Source of the DNA: Catenibacillus scindens
GTDB lineage: Bacteria > Bacillota > Clostridia > Lachnospirales > Lachnospiraceae
Direction: 5' to 3'
NCBI RefSeq assembly: GCF_014202115.1
Contig: NZ_JACHFW010000001.1
Span: 186,001 to 250,000 of the forward strand
DNA length: 64,000 bases
The position numbers and the translations under genes were made by a program. Below are positions 18,119-25,906 of the stretch, piece by piece (the stretch's first letter is position 1; every line of letters starts with the position of its first letter). The notes beneath the pieces are model-generated. The model had not been told where the DNA came from and did not search any database. It saw nothing but the letters and a program-made list of their open reading frames with translations.

Positions 18119-18893
18119 CCTCCAATTCCGGGACCGCCATCAGCATTTGCTGTGTGTACTCATCCCTAGGAGCATTGATCACCTGATCCCTGGCTCCAAA
18201 TTCTCTTAAATAACCATTTTTCATCACTGCAATATAGTCAGCCATACGCGAAGCAACACCCATATTATGAGTCACGATCACAATGGCCGTTCCCATATCT
18301 TCCCTGAGCTTTAACATTTCCTGGACCACCTGAGCCTGAACGGTTACATCCAGGGCACTAGTCGGCTCATCTGCAAGGAGCAGCTTGGGATGCATACTCA
18401 TTGCCATGGCAATTGCCGCTCTCTGCCGCATACCGCCGGAAAGCTGGAAGGGATAGGAGCGCATGATTCTTTCAGGATCTGCCAGCTTTAAGCGGGAGAG
18501 CATATCCAGAGCAATCTGTCCGGCTTCCTTCTTGGAAACCTGAATATGACAGCGGATCGTTTCAATATACTGGGGTCCGATTTTGCGCCGGGGATTTAAG
18601 TAATCTCCGGCATCCTGAAAAATCATAGCCATTTCCGATCCCCGTATACTGCGTATCTGCTCCTTTGAAAATCCCAGCAGATTCTCTCCTTCAAAAAGGA
18701 TCCTTCCCTGGCTTACGCTGCCGCCTGTGGACAAAAGCCCCATGGCGGCCCGTATTAAAGTGGATTTCCCGCTTCCGGATTCGCCGACAACCGCAACTAT
18801 ACTATGTTCCGGTACAGTGAAGCTCACATTATGTACAGCGGTTTTCCCATTCTGATATATAACAGAAATATCCTGAAATTCCAAAACATTCAT
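18093..18893 (-). CDS. peptide/nickel-class ABC transporter ATP-binding protein (OppD/DppD type)
   Basis: This is the first ATPase of the importer, with Walker [10 protein letters not shown], signature [16 protein letters not shown], Walker [13 protein letters not shown] and H-loop VTHNMG. At 266 residues it is shorter than OppD (about 330) because it lacks the Cys-rich C-terminal extension, so it is closer to NikD in length. The start is placed at ATG 18891-18893 behind GTGAGG, which overlaps the stop of the binding-protein gene; an in-frame GTG at 18903-18905 is possible. It is translationally coupled to both neighbours. Confidence 0.92.
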   Translation of the reverse strand: MNVLEFQDISVIYQNGKTAVHNVSFTVPEHSIVAVVGESGSGKSTLIRAAMGLLSTGGSVSQGRILFEGENLLGFSKEQIRSIRGSEMAMIFQDAGDYLNPRRKIGPQYIETIRCHIQVSKKEAGQIALDMLSRLKLADPERIMRSYPFQLSGGMRQRAAIAMAMSMHPKLLLADEPTSALDVTVQAQVVQEMLKLREDMGTAIVIVTHNMGVASRMADYIAVMKNGYLREFGARDQVINAPRDEYTQQMLMAVPELEDEQIVKIR

Positions 18894-18901
18894 GGCTTTC
18901 C

Positions 18902-20524
18902 TCACTCTACTGTAATATCTTTTGTAATAAAATAGAAATCTGCAACCGGCTGAATGGCATTTTTCACTTTAGCCACAGAAACCATATTCAGATAAGAATT
19001 TGTCAGGAAAAGATTTGCCGCTTCATCATTCAGGATCTGAGAAGCTTCAGCCGCAAGGGCATACCGTTCTTCCGGATCAAAGGCCGTATCCATTTCTTCA
19101 ATAATCTCATCAATTCGGTCATTCTGGAAACCGGTTAAATTGGACTTCCCTGAGGTTCCCAGATCCGTATACATTGTTTCAAGCCATATCTGAGGATCTC
19201 CTGTAGGCGCGGAATTATCATTTCCAGTGTAAAAATCAAAGTTTCCTTCTGTCTGATATTCTGTCAGATTTTCCACAGAAAAGATCTCTACCTGAATCCC
19301 GATCTCTTTCAGATCAGACTGAACTGCTGTTGCCAGAATTGCGGAATCCGCTGAACCGTGATCCGCAGCCTGGAGATATCTCAGATTCATCCCTGACCCG
19401 TCCGGCAGTTCTCTGTAGCCATCACCATCAACATCAACATACCCGGCCGCGTCTAATATTTCAACAGCCTGTTCCGGATCATAGGTATATGCTGTGATCG
19501 TATCATTTCCAAACGGCGTGGCATCTGAATAGGCGCTGTGAGCAACGCTTCCTCCGATCAGCTCCGCATAAGCCTCCCGGTTAACGCCGTAAGATATTGC
19601 CTTTCTCAGTTCAATGTCATGGAGCGGGCTGGACTGCGCATTATTCATATAGGCCACGTTGACTCTGGGACTTATAATGGAAGATACATTATAATCCGAA
19701 TTGTTTGTAAATAATGTAACGCTTGTATTATCAATAGTATTTGTAATGTCCACTTCGCCAGACTGAAGGGCCATTGTCCGGGCATCCGCATCAGCGATCT
19801 GAGTTACAGTGATGGTATCAAGCCCTGGCTCACCGTCCCAGTATGTATCATTTTTTACCAATTCCACAGTTTGCTCCGGAGAAAATGAGGAAATTACGTA
19901 GGGACCGGTTCCAATGGGCGCCGTCTCAATAGATTCTTCACTTTGGGTGGTATCAATAATACAAAATACAGGCTCTACAAGATTGTTCAAAAGTGCGGCA
20001 TTAGGCTCTGTTGTTGTGATCGTAAGCGTCTGATCATCCGCCTCGATCATATCTACCTTCAAATATTCTGCCGCGCGGTCATTCATTTCAATGGCTCTTT
20101 CCAGTGAAGCCTTTGCAGCTTCCGCAGTTACCGGCGTTCCGTTACTAAATGTGATCCCGTCACGAATATGAAATTCCCACGTTGTATCATCAATATTCTC
20201 CCAGGAATCGGCAACGCAGCCTTCAACCTCCAGATCGTCATTTAACTTTACAAGAGCTTCTCCAACGCCCAGACGGCATGTGACCCATCCCTGATAATCC
20301 ACTGCCGGATCCAATGTGGGGGTGATCCAGAAAAATGCCACGTTCACATGTTTTTCTCCAGTATCGCCGGCATCGGCAGCCTCACTGCCGTTTTCCTCTG
20401 CCGAGGATTCTTCGGATACGGCCGTGTTTTCCGTACCCTGAGTTCCCGCTCCGGAACATCCTGCAAGGAAAACAGCTCCCACAACAGCAGATAAAAGTAA
20501 TGTCATTACTTTTTTTATTTTCAT
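18902..20524 (-). CDS. ABC transporter substrate-binding lipoprotein (SBP family 5)
   Basis: This is the extracellular solute-binding component. The lipoprotein signal ends in LAGC (lipid-modified Cys about 23), followed by a Ser/Glu/Gly linker. The mature part has family-5 features: an N-terminal WENIDDTTWEFHIRDGITFSNG, then IGTGPYVISSF and RKAISYGVNREAY. The DYQGWVTCRLGVGEAL segment near residue 80 resembles binding proteins of NikA-like systems more than generic peptide binders, but the ligand cannot be read from sequence. It sits between the permease and ATPase genes. A GGAG SD lies 11 bases before the ATG. Confidence 0.92.
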   Translation of the reverse strand: MKIKKVMTLLLSAVVGAVFLAGCSGAGTQGTENTAVSEESSAEENGSEAADAGDTGEKHVNVAFFWITPTLDPAVDYQGWVTCRLGVGEALVKLNDDLEVEGCVADSWENIDDTTWEFHIRDGITFSNGTPVTAEAAKASLERAIEMNDRAAEYLKVDMIEADDQTLTITTTEPNAALLNNLVEPVFCIIDTTQSEESIETAPIGTGPYVISSFSPEQTVELVKNDTYWDGEPGLDTITVTQIADADARTMALQSGEVDITNTIDNTSVTLFTNNSDYNVSSIISPRVNVAYMNNAQSSPLHDIELRKAISYGVNREAYAELIGGSVAHSAYSDATPFGNDTITAYTYDPEQAVEILDAAGYVDVDGDGYRELPDGSGMNLRYLQAADHGSADSAILATAVQSDLKEIGIQVEIFSVENLTEYQTEGNFDFYTGNDNSAPTGDPQIWLETMYTDLGTSGKSNLTGFQNDRIDEIIEEMDTAFDPEERYALAAEASQILNDEAANLFLTNSYLNMVSVAKVKNAIQPVADFYFITKDITVE

Positions 20525-20555
20525 TATTTAATAATCTCCTCTCATTTTTTTATAA

Positions 20556-21461
20556 CTATTCTTCTTTTGGATCTAAAATGTCTCTAAGGCTATCGCCTAA
20601 AAGATTAAAGACCAATACTGTAATAAAAATCGCCAGACCGGCAAATAACATGATCCATGGCGCTGTCTGCAAATAGGACTTACCCTCATAGAGCATATAT
20701 CCCCACTCAGGAGTCGGCGGCTGAGATGCCAGGCCGAGAAAGGATAACCCCGCCAGAGAAAGCATCATCCCGCCAATATCCAGAGTCATCGTCACAACGA
20801 CCTGGGGAAGCACATTTGGCAAAATATACCGAAACAAAATCCCTGGTGTTTTTACCCCGCCAAATTTTGCCTGTATTATAAAATCTTTGGAACGCATGAC
20901 TGATGCCAGGCCGCGGGTCAGACGGGCATATTTCGTCCACCAGACCAGTGACAGAGCTAAAATCGTATTCAGTAACCCTGGACCTATCATTCCTACAACT
21001 GCGATAGCAAATACAGTATCCGGAAAGGCAAGAAGTATATCTGTAAAACGCATAATGATGGTATCTAAGATGCCGCCAAAATATCCGGACACCATACCAA
21101 TCAGCGTTCCGATAACTGAAACCGCCGCTACCATGATAAACGTTAGAGAGAAAGAATTGCCCGCGCCATAAAGAATACGGGACAGCACATCTCTGCCCAC
21201 ATTATCCGTACCAAACCAGTGTTCAGGGCTTGGCGGCGATAAGCTTGCTCCATAATCTGTCGCAAGGGGATCATAGGGTGCCAGCACAGGCCCCAGAAAA
21301 GCTATAAACAGCACTGCCAATGCCAATATAGCAAATATAATAAAACGCAGCCATTTTCCTTTCTTTGTCATGGCCGGCTTTAACAAAGCCTTCCGGCCAT
21401 GGCGTTTCCACTCTTTGTAGCGATGGATGACCGCTCCTTTTTCTTCCGATGCCTGTCCCAT
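20556..21461 (-). CDS. peptide/nickel-class ABC transporter permease (OppC/NikC type)
   Basis: This is the inner-membrane permease. After a basic cytoplasmic N-terminus come about six membrane helices, with an OppC-N-like first helix followed by GPVLAPYDPLATDY and HWFGTDNVGRDVLSR, a hallmark of the OppC/DppC/NikC subfamily. The ATPase-contact (EAA-like) loop lies around the KFGGVKTPGILFRYILPNV segment. Its ATG directly follows the TAA of the other permease (TAAATG). It pairs with the OppB-type permease to form the channel. Confidence 0.94.
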   Translation of the reverse strand: MGQASEEKGAVIHRYKEWKRHGRKALLKPAMTKKGKWLRFIIFAILALAVLFIAFLGPVLAPYDPLATDYGASLSPPSPEHWFGTDNVGRDVLSRILYGAGNSFSLTFIMVAAVSVIGTLIGMVSGYFGGILDTIIMRFTDILLAFPDTVFAIAVVGMIGPGLLNTILALSLVWWTKYARLTRGLASVMRSKDFIIQAKFGGVKTPGILFRYILPNVLPQVVVTMTLDIGGMMLSLAGLSFLGLASQPPTPEWGYMLYEGKSYLQTAPWIMLFAGLAIFITVLVFNLLGDSLRDILDPKEE

Positions 21462-22403
21462 TTAGTCCACCTTCTTTCTCAAACGGATCTGGGGATCCAG
21501 CAGACGATACATAATATCCACCAGAAGATTTACCATGACATAGATCACTGCCATCCAGATCACATATCCTTGAATCAGCGGATAATCCCTGACCCGTATC
21601 GCTTCCACGACCATATTGCCGATTCCCTGCCATGAAAACAAGGTCTCAATGATCGCCGCGCCGCCTAAAAGATGACCCACAGACAGTCCAATCAGGGTGA
21701 CGATAGGCAGCAGCGCATTAGGGAGAACGTGCCCGAAAATAATACGGCGCTCCGAAATGCCTCTGGATCTTGCTCCCACCACATAATTTGAATTCAGTTC
21801 CTCAAGCACAGCCGCACGGATCTGACGCACATAGGTACATACCATGGGAATCGTTAATGTAGCTACAGGGAGGACGATCCCCGCAATATCATTTGTGCTG
21901 ACAACATGAAACCATCCAAGGCGAACCGCGAAAACATACATCAGAAGTAATCCAAGCCAGAAATTAGGCATTGAAATCCCGAAAAAAGAAAGAAAACGTA
22001 TAAGATAGTCAATCCATTTATTCTTCTTTACCGCAGATAAAATTCCCAGAGGAAAAGCAATCAGCACCATGATCACGCCGGATACGGCTGCCAGCTCAAT
22101 AGTCATTGGCAATTTCCGGCTCATTTGTGTTAAAACGGACTCGCTGAATTTTGTGGACGTTCCCAGATCTCCGTGAAGGACATTCCACAGCCAGCGCCCA
22201 TACTGAACAAGCACCGGATCATTTAGCCCCATCTCCTCCCGCGTCTGTTCCAGAAGTTCTTCTGACGGGATCGTCCCCATAGAAATATACTGCATCTGCG
22301 CAGCATCACTTGGCGCCGCTTGAGTGATCATAAATGTTAAAAAGGTCACGCCAAACAGGACGGCGATCAGTTGAACAAGACGTTTTGCAATGTACTGAAT
22401 CAT
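21462..22403 (-). CDS. peptide/nickel-class ABC transporter permease (OppB/NikB type)
   Basis: This 313-residue integral membrane protein has the OppB-type N-terminus (MIQYIAKRLVQLIAVLFGVTF), the DPVLVQYGRWLWNVLHGDLG periplasmic region, six predicted helices and the EAA-type loop ARSRGISERRIIFGHVLPNA that docks the ATPases. It is the first transporter gene of the operon, 75 bases after the methyltransferase gene, with SD GAAGGGAT. Confidence 0.94.
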   Translation of the reverse strand: MIQYIAKRLVQLIAVLFGVTFLTFMITQAAPSDAAQMQYISMGTIPSEELLEQTREEMGLNDPVLVQYGRWLWNVLHGDLGTSTKFSESVLTQMSRKLPMTIELAAVSGVIMVLIAFPLGILSAVKKNKWIDYLIRFLSFFGISMPNFWLGLLLMYVFAVRLGWFHVVSTNDIAGIVLPVATLTIPMVCTYVRQIRAAVLEELNSNYVVGARSRGISERRIIFGHVLPNALLPIVTLIGLSVGHLLGGAAIIETLFSWQGIGNMVVEAIRVRDYPLIQGYVIWMAVIYVMVNLLVDIMYRLLDPQIRLRKKVD

Positions 22404-22478
22404 TGATTTTATCCCTTCTGACTTATTTTACTCCGCTGTTCATCATCTGAAAAGCAGCATGTTTTATACGCAGACTGT

Positions 22479-23195
22479 TTATACATAAGCCGCGATTGTA
22501 AAAATCGGCGTAGGGTAATAAAATTCATCCTTTACCCCGTAAATCCGCTGCCACAAAGACGTATCCACCTGGATTTTTGAAAACCCCGCAGCCTTTAATA
22601 GTTCCTGATCCCACTGAGGGCGCGGCCGCTGAACATTTCTCAGATCCGCCTTTAAGCACTCATATTCTTCCACCATTTCCGCTGAAAGATCTTCATGGGC
22701 ATGATTGGCGGATGATATTTCCATAGGCTTTTCCCGGCAATAATCCCCATCAAAATTGACCATAAACCCATCTTTTCTTAAAAGCTTATACCATGCCTGA
22801 TATGCTTTATCCATATGAGGCAGCGTCCACGTAAGATTTCTTGACACGATCACGTCAAAGCTTTCCGGCGCAAACTCCGGTTTTTCCGCATCCATAACGT
22901 AAAAATCAGCGTGGATGCCCAAGTGCCCAGACATTTTTTTCGCCGCCCGGATCATATCCGGTGTCAAATCAATTCCGGTCACATGGTGCCCCCTGGATGC
23001 CAGCAAGGCCGCGAAAAACCCAGGTCCGGTTCCTATATCCAAAATATCCAGCGAACGGTCCATAGGAATATATTTTTCCAGTTCCTTCATCCACAAATCA
23101 TGCCGTTTCCCCTCAAATTCTTTAAGCCGCTGCTGAGAAAAATCATCGGCCCTCTGTGTCCAATAAGCCTCCATACGCTGTTTTAATGTTTCCAT
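22479..23195 (-). CDS. class I SAM-dependent methyltransferase in the ABC-transporter operon
   Basis: This 238-residue Rossmann-type methyltransferase has motif I ILDIGTGPGFFAALLASRG (about residues 50-68), an acidic motif II end (TGIDLTPDM), DAEKPEFAPESFDVIVSRN for motif IV and LLRKDGFMVNFDGDY near motif VI. The substrate is not evident. Being first in a transcript whose other five genes are one complete importer suggests it modifies the imported ligand, or makes a small metal-binding compound the importer takes up. Nickel and opine-type metallophore systems have such pairings, but this is inference. A strong SD (AGGAGGAG) follows the leader terminator. Confidence 0.88.
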   Translation of the reverse strand: METLKQRMEAYWTQRADDFSQQRLKEFEGKRHDLWMKELEKYIPMDRSLDILDIGTGPGFFAALLASRGHHVTGIDLTPDMIRAAKKMSGHLGIHADFYVMDAEKPEFAPESFDVIVSRNLTWTLPHMDKAYQAWYKLLRKDGFMVNFDGDYCREKPMEISSANHAHEDLSAEMVEEYECLKADLRNVQRPRPQWDQELLKAAGFSKIQVDTSLWQRIYGVKDEFYYPTPIFTIAAYV

Positions 23196-23427
23196 AATCT
23201 GTCACTCCTCCTGATACAATAAAAGCCTGCTGTATGCTGCCTCCTTTGGCGCATGCAACAGGCTTCAGCCCGAAGTCCATTTTTCAATAATTAATCTGTC
23301 ACTGTGTTTTTCAGGAACTTTAAATTTTCAGGAGCTTCAGCCCCTCTGCCGGTGCTTGGACACTGGAATTTTTTATAAAGTAATCCTTACTGTCCGGGGA
23401 TAAAATTCTTTATCCCCGAATCACAGG
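23196..23427 (-). promoter_or_regulatory. structured leader with terminator in front of the methyltransferase/ABC operon (candidate riboswitch)
   Basis: The roughly 230-base leader starts with a perfect 10-bp hairpin (CGGGGATAAA, loop GAAT, 23395-23418), enclosed by complementary AATCCT and AGGATT. GGACA and TGTCC segments could then pair, followed by a GGGGC-TGAA-GCTCC hairpin. It ends with an intrinsic terminator (23221-23265, arms AAGCCTGTTG / CAGCAGGCTT plus TTTT) right before the SD. A short element, GGGCTGAAGC, occurs twice, once in the middle and once beside the terminator, which suits alternative pairing. I compared it from memory with cobalamin, SAM, NiCo, TPP and guanidine classes and found no convincing match. 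Confidence 0.62.
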
Positions 23428-23432
23428 ATTAT

Positions 23433-23460
23433 ATTATAACAAAGCAGTTAATAAAATCAA
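23433..23460 (-). promoter_or_regulatory. promoter of the methyltransferase/ABC operon
   Basis: TTGATT at 23455-23460 and TATAAT at 23433-23438 on the minus strand with a 16-base spacer. Between this promoter and the tRNA-Ser promoter (23461-23647) I see only a CCCCC-T-GGGGG palindrome near 23463-23474. Confidence 0.75.
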
Positions 23461-23647
23461 AGCCCCCTGGGGGGATATTTTTCTATAAATCTGTAATATT
23501 CTATTCATTCAGAAACAGTACCGGATTCCGCGATACAGCCGTCTTGGTGCAAACTTACAGAATGCCGGCAATCTCCATAAGATTTTTGTATTCGGAAGTT
23601 CATATAGATGAACTGTTATGTTACGTCAAATCCCCGTCATAAAATAC

Positions 23648-23676
23648 TGGACAAAATCTCTAAAACAATATATAAT
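23648..23676 (+). promoter_or_regulatory. promoter of tRNA-Ser
   Basis: TGGACA at 23648-23653 and TATAAT at 23671-23676 with a 17-base spacer, about 25 bases before the mature tRNA 5' end. Confidence 0.75.
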
Positions 23677-23700
23677 AAAACAGTTGTTAACAAAATTTTT

Positions 23701-23788
23701 GGAGATGTACCCAAGTGGCTGAAGGGTCCGCACTCGAAATGCGGTAGGTCGGGCAACCGGCGCGAGGGTTCAAATCCCTCCATCTCCG
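23701..23788 (+). tRNA. tRNA-Ser (anticodon CGA)
   Basis: The acceptor arms GGAGATG and CATCTCC enclose a long-variable-arm tRNA with anticodon loop ACTCGAAAT (anticodon CGA, reading UCG) and T arm GAGGGTTCAAATCCCTC. The discriminator is G at 23788, as expected for serine. The 3' CCA is not encoded. It is a single-gene transcript with its own promoter and terminator. Confidence 0.96.
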
Positions 23789-23802
23789 TTAAATAGTTTA
23801 GT

Positions 23803-23836
23803 CCTCAAAGGGTCGGCCTTTGAGGGCTTTTTATTT
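23803..23836 (+). terminator. terminator of tRNA-Ser
   Basis: A 9-bp perfect stem CCTCAAAGG / CCTTTGAGG followed by GCTTTTTATTT on the plus strand, 15 bases after the tRNA. Confidence 0.9.
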
Positions 23837-23866
23837 CTATTCTCCCTATGTGCCTGACACACCACT

Positions 23867-23902
23867 AAAAAAAGCCAAAGTACCTATCTGTGGTACTTTG
23901 GC
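23867..23902 (-). terminator. terminator of tRNA-Gly
   Basis: An 11-bp stem GCCAAAGTACC / GGTACTTTGGC followed by seven T residues on the minus strand, 10 bases after the tRNA-Gly 3' end. Confidence 0.9.
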
Positions 23903-23911
23903 CGTATATAG

Positions 23912-23982
23912 AGCAGATAAGGGGAGTCGAACCCCCCTTTCCAGCTTGGGAAGCTAGCGTTCTACCGATGAACCATATCTGC
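23912..23982 (-). tRNA. tRNA-Gly (anticodon CCC)
   Basis: The minus strand reads GCAGATA...TATCTGC acceptor arms, D arm with GGTTCATCGGTAGAAC, anticodon loop TTCCCAA (anticodon CCC, reading GGG) and T arm GGGGGTTCGACTCCCC. It is 71 bases long with discriminator T and no encoded CCA. It is divergent to and 124 bases from tRNA-Ser. Confidence 0.95.
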
Positions 23983-23990
23983 ATGGGAGT

Positions 23991-24019
23991 ATTATAACAC
24001 CTTTCGTCTGAAATGTCTA
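23991..24019 (-). promoter_or_regulatory. promoter of tRNA-Gly
   Basis: TAGACA at 24014-24019 and TATAAT at 23991-23996 on the minus strand, spacer 17 bases, ending 9 bases before the tRNA. Confidence 0.75.
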
Positions 24020-24206
24020 TATTTTTTGAAAAATTTTAAACAACAGTTCTGATACCAGGTTACGATTCAGCCATGCGGGATAAGTTGCCCCCCTGTTTAA
24101 CAGAGATCGTTATGTCTACACCTTTGAAATGTGTTGTCAGGAAGAAAAATAGAAGAGGCACATACTGAAGGACTCAATTTATGAAACATGCCTGCATAAG
24201 GGAGCC

Positions 24207-25901
24207 TCACTCCAGCTCCTGCTCTAAAACATCAAGTTCTTCCCCAAACTCAATACGGGCGGCCTCAATACGGGACGGATCCTGGGTGTCAAGAACACTC
24301 TCAAACTTCCGAAGACACCACTCCACCTTCCTGCGGAGATCGCCAACACTTTCCTCGTAAAGCTTCTCTCCCCGCATCAGGAGCATCTTGTTGGCTTCCT
24401 GCTCCCGTGGAATAATCTTCAAATAACTAAGAGCCTCCATCCGCTCCTGAATCTCCTCATCAGTCATATTATTTTCCTGATTCTTAATGAGGAGTTTTTC
24501 TTTGTGTCCAGTGGATACGGCGGTCACTTCCACTTCCAGAATGGAGTTAATATCATAGGTGTAGGTCACATCCACCGCCTCCTGTCCCGCCGGACCGGCC
24601 GGCACATCAATATAAATCTCACCAAGGGTCAGATTATTTTTGGCAAAACGGCTCTCTCCCTGTAAAATGTTGACCCGCATCCGGGTCTGCTGGTCGTGAG
24701 CCGTGTAAAGACGCTGTGTGCGGCTGGCGGGAATCACAGTGTTACGCTCGATAATGGGACAGAAATGCCCGCTTTCCATATGATTATTTTCTTTTTCAAC
24801 AACCACCTCTGTCCCCAGAGTGAAGGGGCATACATCCGTCAGAATCACTTCTCTGACCGCAGCCTGACGCTCTTTCATCGCCGCCTGGATAGCGGCCCCA
24901 AGGGCCACCGCCTCATCCGGATTTACGCTGGTGTTTGGCATACGGCCAAAAAGCTTGCCCACAAATTTCCGCACAATCGACAGCTTTGTTGCGCCGCCCA
25001 CTAAAACAATCTCGTCAATGTCCGACAGACGGATATTTGCATCGGAAAGGCTGCGTTTTACAGGCTTGCGTATCCGCTCCAGCAAAAACTGACATGCCTG
25101 CTCATAATCCTCCAGGCCGATGCTGTAATCCACCACCTGATCATGAATCTTACAGCTCATGATCCCTGTGCGGCTTTTTCCGAAACCAAGTTTACATAAT
25201 TCAGCCTGAGTATGGAGAGCCGCTTTTTCTTTTTCTGATAATTCTTCGTCTTTGATCTGATTATCCCGCAAAAACATCTGGATAAGAACCTGGGTAAAAT
25301 CTTCACCGCCCAGATAGTTATCCCCGGCTACAGCTCTCACTTCCAAAATATTTTCAAACAATTCCAGAATAGATACGTCAAATGTCCCTCCGCCCAGATC
25401 AAAGACTAAAAATCTTGTATTTTTATTCTTCTGGTAAAGTCCATAGGCGATGGCAGCCGCTGTGGGCTCGCTGATAATCCGCTCTACCTTCAGGCCGGCC
25501 AGTTCCCCGGCCCGCTTTGTGGCTTTGCGCTTAACATCATTAAAGTAGGCGGGCACACTGATCACTGCCTCAGTCACCGGCTCTCCAAGGTACTCTTCCG
25601 CGTCCGCCTTCAGAGATCTGAGGACAAAGGAGGACAGTTCCTCCGCTGTAAAACTTTTGCTTCCGAGAAGAAACTCCTTCCCGCTGCCCATATCCCGCTT
25701 AAAAACATCCGCCGTTGTCTGAGGGTACAATAACTTCCGTGCCTTTGCCGACTCTCCCACATACATCTGCTCATCCGCATCCATACTGACCACTGAGGGA
25801 GTCAGAGATTTGCCAAGACGGTTGGGAATGATCACCGGGCCGTCTTCTGTATAACAAGCTGCCAGACTGTTTGTCGTTCCTAAATCTATACCTATGATCA
25901 A
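24207..25901 (-). CDS. Hsp70-family chaperone, HscC-like
   Basis: This ATP-dependent chaperone of 564 residues is near the size of HscC (about 556) and shorter than DnaK. The nucleotide-binding domain shows IIGIDLGTTNS at the N-terminus, AVISVPAYFNDVKRKAT, ISEPTAAAIAYGL, FDLGGGTFDVSILE and EIVLVGGATKLSIV. A shortened substrate-binding domain follows, without the long C-terminal lid. The start is placed at TTG 25899-25901, 7 bases after GAGG; the upstream in-frame GTG (25908-25910) lacks an SD. The gene follows the J/TPR gene by 5 bases, so the two are co-translated and probably form a dedicated chaperone/co-chaperone pair. Confidence 0.92.
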   Translation of the reverse strand: MIIGIDLGTTNSLAACYTEDGPVIIPNRLGKSLTPSVVSMDADEQMYVGESAKARKLLYPQTTADVFKRDMGSGKEFLLGSKSFTAEELSSFVLRSLKADAEEYLGEPVTEAVISVPAYFNDVKRKATKRAGELAGLKVERIISEPTAAAIAYGLYQKNKNTRFLVFDLGGGTFDVSILELFENILEVRAVAGDNYLGGEDFTQVLIQMFLRDNQIKDEELSEKEKAALHTQAELCKLGFGKSRTGIMSCKIHDQVVDYSIGLEDYEQACQFLLERIRKPVKRSLSDANIRLSDIDEIVLVGGATKLSIVRKFVGKLFGRMPNTSVNPDEAVALGAAIQAAMKERQAAVREVILTDVCPFTLGTEVVVEKENNHMESGHFCPIIERNTVIPASRTQRLYTAHDQQTRMRVNILQGESRFAKNNLTLGEIYIDVPAGPAGQEAVDVTYTYDINSILEVEVTAVSTGHKEKLLIKNQENNMTDEEIQERMEALSYLKIIPREQEANKMLLMRGEKLYEESVGDLRRKVEWCLRKFESVLDTQDPSRIEAARIEFGEELDVLEQELE

Positions 25902-25906
25902 ACTTA

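Noticed and set aside
23196-23427. Cobalamin, SAM or NiCo riboswitch in front of the methyltransferase operon
   Set aside because: The conserved core words I remember for these classes are not present in the right order; only GGACAG is vaguely NiCo-like. It is kept as an unassigned leader.
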